From Ascaris suum (Eukaryota > Nematoda > Chromadorea > Rhabditida > Ascarididae), in assembly GCA_013433145.1 (NCBI GenBank), contig CM024181.1, positions 6,510,001 through 6,574,000 on the forward strand: a stretch of DNA of 64,000 nucleotides. Direction: 5' to 3'. The notes below the pieces were generated by a model. The model worked only from the letters and a program-made list of their open reading frames with translations. It ran no database searches and was not told the DNA's origin. Made by a program: the position numbers and the translations under genes. Of the stretch, positions 54,815-64,000 are shown one piece after another. Position 1 is the first letter of the stretch, and each line of letters begins with the position of its first letter.

Positions 54815-56889
54815 ATGATCGTCGAAGAAACAACTTCCGATAACGATAAATATCAACAATCTTTACACGGCTCTCAGACATTTACCGATGATTCAAGTAA
54901 CGTTTTTTTTTTGATCAGCGATTATTCACCACTTCATCTTTATTTTTTCTCATGCAATAATAATATTATTTAATTGTCGACTTCCTCGAAAGAAAATGTG
55001 TTGATCGATATATTTTGATTTTATTTTACGATTCGATCTCTCGAGATGTCGTTGCTAAATTCGTATAGGAGGAACTTAATTACTGAAAAATTCATTGTGT
55101 AATTTTTTTTTGATCGCTTTTATGTAACACTTTACTCACTCTCACAGTAATGTTCACTTCTTGGTTCTCATCATTCGAAGGACTCCATTGTGATTAATAG
55201 AGAATAGAGCACTGTAAAATCCTAGTCACTTCTTGAGTTCAGTGAAATTGGTGATATTTATTCATAATTGGCTTCTTATGTTATAGCCAACTCTTCTAGT
55301 CAGCCTGAGACTTAAATGGTAAGCATTGCTTTTGATGGCCGACGAAAACAGTATCCACAGACAGGCCATGTTTTGATGGCCGACAAAAACCTGCCATTTT
55401 TGCTTCCAAATGCTTTAAATGGCAACTACTTCGTTTTTGCTATAGTTGACCTATCAAAGAAAAAAATTATTGGCCAAAGTATAGTCGACGACGAATCTTT
55501 TTTTATGCTTTCGGAGTTGAATTAATAAGCTGATAAGCTAAAATGGAACGAATGTTGTTAGCATATAACTCTTGAAAGAGTTGAAATTGCGCTTCAGGAA
55601 GACGAGTACTTCTCGAGGTTGATCCAACAGGAATGCGACTCGTGCACCATAGATTGTCGGTTTGTTCTCTAATATGCCTCTATTTCGATTCAATTAAACG
55701 TTCATTCTCAAAGATATTTAAATAGGTGTGATATGTGCAAAGAGAATATTATAAATGAAGTGTTACATGGGATTATTTTATAAAACAATTGAAGACTTTC
55801 TTTATGGATGTCACAAAATTTTATCCATCTTAATGAAGCTAATTGCGATTTTGCCTCGATGAAATTTTCCCATCGGCTAGAGTCGACCGAACCAAACCTA
55901 ATTACTAAAGACAATGAAGGCCTCATTTGTTTGCGATGTACGAATAGCACTATTAAGCTAAACGGCTTAACACTAAACGGCAAATTAGCCTCTCATAAAA
56001 TTCTTCGCATTTTCATTTCATATTTCGTCCTTTCTCGCTTAAATAAATCGAATTTTGATGTACCACAAATATCACTTTATTCGTTCCCCCATAGTCAACG
56101 TTTTTATATCAGTGAATACGTGCGAAATACGAATATTCTCAGAGTTTTTATTCCATTGTTTATCACCTTATTGCTTATCATTCAATCTCTTTTGCCTATA
56201 CCTATTGAGATCTTTATCATAAATTCTTTATCACTGCTGATCTCTTATAACTTCAAATTTAAATTTCTTTTTCAAAAATTTTTCAAGAATCGTTTTGCAG
56301 TTTATCGAAAAGAAAAAACATCTAATGGCATAGTTTTATAGTTTTTTTTTATCATTTTATAATCGGAAAAGCCTGATAGATGATATAAGCAATATCTAAT
56401 ATATACAGAATAATACAAGGAATAAACGCCAATGTATAGCGATATTGATGCAAATATGGGCAAAAAAAAGGCGTATATGGATAATTACTCTCCCTATTCC
56501 ATCTCTTCTTCTGCAATCTTAAAACCGCGATGCTTCCGGCAATGATGAAATAGTATAATTTGTTCATTAACTCCGAAGTCTTCGACTATATATATTCTAG
56601 AATGACCTGTATCTTTTTTTTTGAGGTGATTCAATAAAATACCTTCTCTTGTTTCTTATTTCAGGTTGCGAAACGGTGCGCGGAATGTGAGCTTGCACGA
56701 GAGCAAATTTATAGACGTGTACGCCGAGCACGAAGTGAATTTCCACGACGAGATCTTTCAAGGATACCGTATACGGTTGATGGCAATATTACGCTGCCAA
56801 GACTTTTCTATTTGCCGATGATCCCGAAAAATTCTTGTCCTTCTTCTGCTCTTGTTGACATCGATACCGTTCTGATGAATCTCAACTGA
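54815..56889 (+). CDS. Unrecognised gene with a TAA-ATG junction inside its coding path
   Basis: Exons in consistent phase are 54815-54896, 55287-55478, 55598-55659 and 56665-56889 (TGA). The path is open throughout except for a TAA at 55313-55315, immediately followed in the same frame by ATG (55316). So either the first 37 codons end there and a second product starts at 55316 (about 147 residues), or the gene is broken, or the base calling is wrong. Exon 3 reads VLLEVDPTGMRLVHHRLS. The last exon starts AKRCAECELAREQIYRRVRR and is Arg-rich, then Pro/Leu-rich. The last exon is also open in a second frame for about 50 codons, but third-position A/T favours the frame given. Family unknown. Confidence 0.42.
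55808..56341 (+). CDS. Intronless 177-residue ORF with C-terminal membrane hairpin, nested in an intron
   Basis: A single uninterrupted frame lies inside the intron 55660-56664 of the surrounding gene. Residues 1-70 look soluble, with two Cys (LICLRC). A hydrophobic stretch starts near residue 68 (KILRIFISYFVL). The main membrane hairpin is at about 115-150 (RVFIPLFITLLLIIQSL, then IFIINSLSLLIS), followed by a Phe/Lys-rich tail. Codon use is mixed and not just A/T repeats, which supports real coding. No family recognised. It may be a retained retrocopy or a nested gene. Confidence 0.4.
   Translation: MSQNFIHLNEANCDFASMKFSHRLESTEPNLITKDNEGLICLRCTNSTIKLNGLTLNGKLASHKILRIFISYFVLSRLNKSNFDVPQISLYSFPHSQRFYISEYVRNTNILRVFIPLFITLLLIIQSLLPIPIEIFIINSLSLLISYNFKFKFLFQKFFKNRFAVYRKEKTSNGIVL
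56352..56567 (-). CDS. Small 71-residue membrane protein candidate, antisense and nested
   Basis: A complete ATG-to-stop frame with an N-terminal hydrophobic segment (LYYFIIAGSIAVL), a basic middle (RLQKKRWNRES), and a C-terminal membrane segment (LAFIPCIILYILDIAYIIY). It ends 10 bases from the stop of the plus-strand 177-residue ORF, tail to tail. Size and two-helix layout would suit a small accessory membrane subunit, but no homology is claimed. Confidence 0.35.
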   Translation of the reverse strand: MNKLYYFIIAGSIAVLRLQKKRWNRESNYPYTPFFCPYLHQYRYTLAFIPCIILYILDIAYIIYQAFPIIK

Positions 56890-57337
56890 GTGTTCTTCTT
56901 TTGTATAATGGTAATTTTATTGTGGTATTATTTTGGTATCGTGGAATTATTCTCTCTATTGATGTGTCATTTATCGTATCACTCTTTCTTTCCTCCTCAT
57001 TTAGTAAATCATCAACATTTACTCTTGTTCACCTCTACTGCCCGAGTGAATAGAATACATGACTTCAATTTTAAATTACACATTACTTGCATATTTCATT
57101 TCCCTCCGAATGACGTCATAAAATATTCGCTATCGATGATAGCGGAAGTTCAGTTTTTTTTTTACTTGAATGCAGCGGAAGTTTAATTTGTTTGTTACAC
57201 GTTAAACTTTTCGGATATGGCAATAAGACCAACACGAATAGCAACGGCACACATCGATTCTAAACGTCGAAAAATTTATCGTCGCAAATAGATAATTAAT
57301 AAAATAACAAAAAAAAAAAAATAAAACTAAAGGCTAG

Positions 57338-63850
<6,513 letters not shown>

Positions 63851-63943
63851 CTGAAATAAAAAATTTAATGACATCGAACATACTATGGTGCATCGGTATA
63901 AAACCTTCAACAAACGTTTTCACTTTTTTTTTGTTGGATAAAA

Positions 63944-63993
63944 GAGATGGGATTGAACCATCTCATAGAGATGGTTTTGAATTGAACCATCTC
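63944..63993. repeat. Tandem pair of short palindromes GAGATGG…CCATCTC
   Basis: Two neighbouring units each pair GAGATGG with CCATCTC (63944-63950 with 63958-63964, and 63968-63974 with 63987-63993) around loops that share TTGAA. They sit in the intron just upstream of the first visible kinesin exon, at the window edge. Confidence 0.8.
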
Positions 63994-64000
63994 ATACGAT

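Noticed and set aside
55708..55983. Minus-strand 91-codon ORF
   Set aside because: It is the antisense shadow of the 177-codon plus-strand ORF.

Overview
This window is nuclear DNA from a nematode. It is AT-rich, with short exons separated by introns of about 0.5-4 kb that end in T-rich ...TTTCAG acceptors. Two first coding exons have such an acceptor directly before the ATG, which fits spliced-leader trans-splicing. Three of the gene families are nematode-typical: T20D4.11-like/DUF19 secreted proteins, a cysteine-rich secreted family, and DUF1248-type two-domain acetyltransferases. Intron length, composition and protein style suggest a chromadorean, possibly a spirurid/filarial-like parasite, but the species cannot be read from the sequence. 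I built exon chains by hand from splice signals and reading phase. Most single ORFs in this DNA are only exons or chance.

Layout. 1-1950: no gene seen. 1951-8144 (+): six-exon DUF19 secreted protein. 8145-11516: no supported gene. 11517-33262: a large imperfect palindrome, with a left arm at 11517-21086, a unique spacer at 21087-22571 and a right arm at 22572-33262. Each arm carries a complete seven-exon gene for a 244-residue cysteine-rich secreted protein (14797-19272 + and 24454-28907 -). The two genes are transcribed toward each other, share every splice junction including a 23-nt microexon, and differ at roughly 10% of residues. The right arm ends in a (TTG)n tract of about 930 bp; its partner in the left arm is about 90 bp. 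33263-36637: no gene seen.

36638-48803 (+): a ten-exon GNAT/DUF1248 acetyltransferase gene with large introns. 49543-54321 (+): a six-exon gene of unrecognised family (272 residues) whose reading phases fit throughout. 54815-56889 (+): a less certain gene with an in-frame TAA directly followed by ATG. Inside its last intron lie two intronless, tail-to-tail membrane-protein ORFs. 57338-63850 (-): the 3' part of a kinesin-3 family motor gene (KIF28/KLP-6- or KIF13-like tail), whose 5' end lies beyond the window.

The main novelty is the palindrome. It carries two diverging but intact copies of a secreted-protein gene, shows patchy divergence along the arms, has a very similar innermost 1.5 kb with several shared small ORFs, and ends in an asymmetric microsatellite expansion. 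Other notable features are long (TA)n tracts in introns, many poly-G/poly-C runs in an AT-rich background, and nested intronless ORFs.
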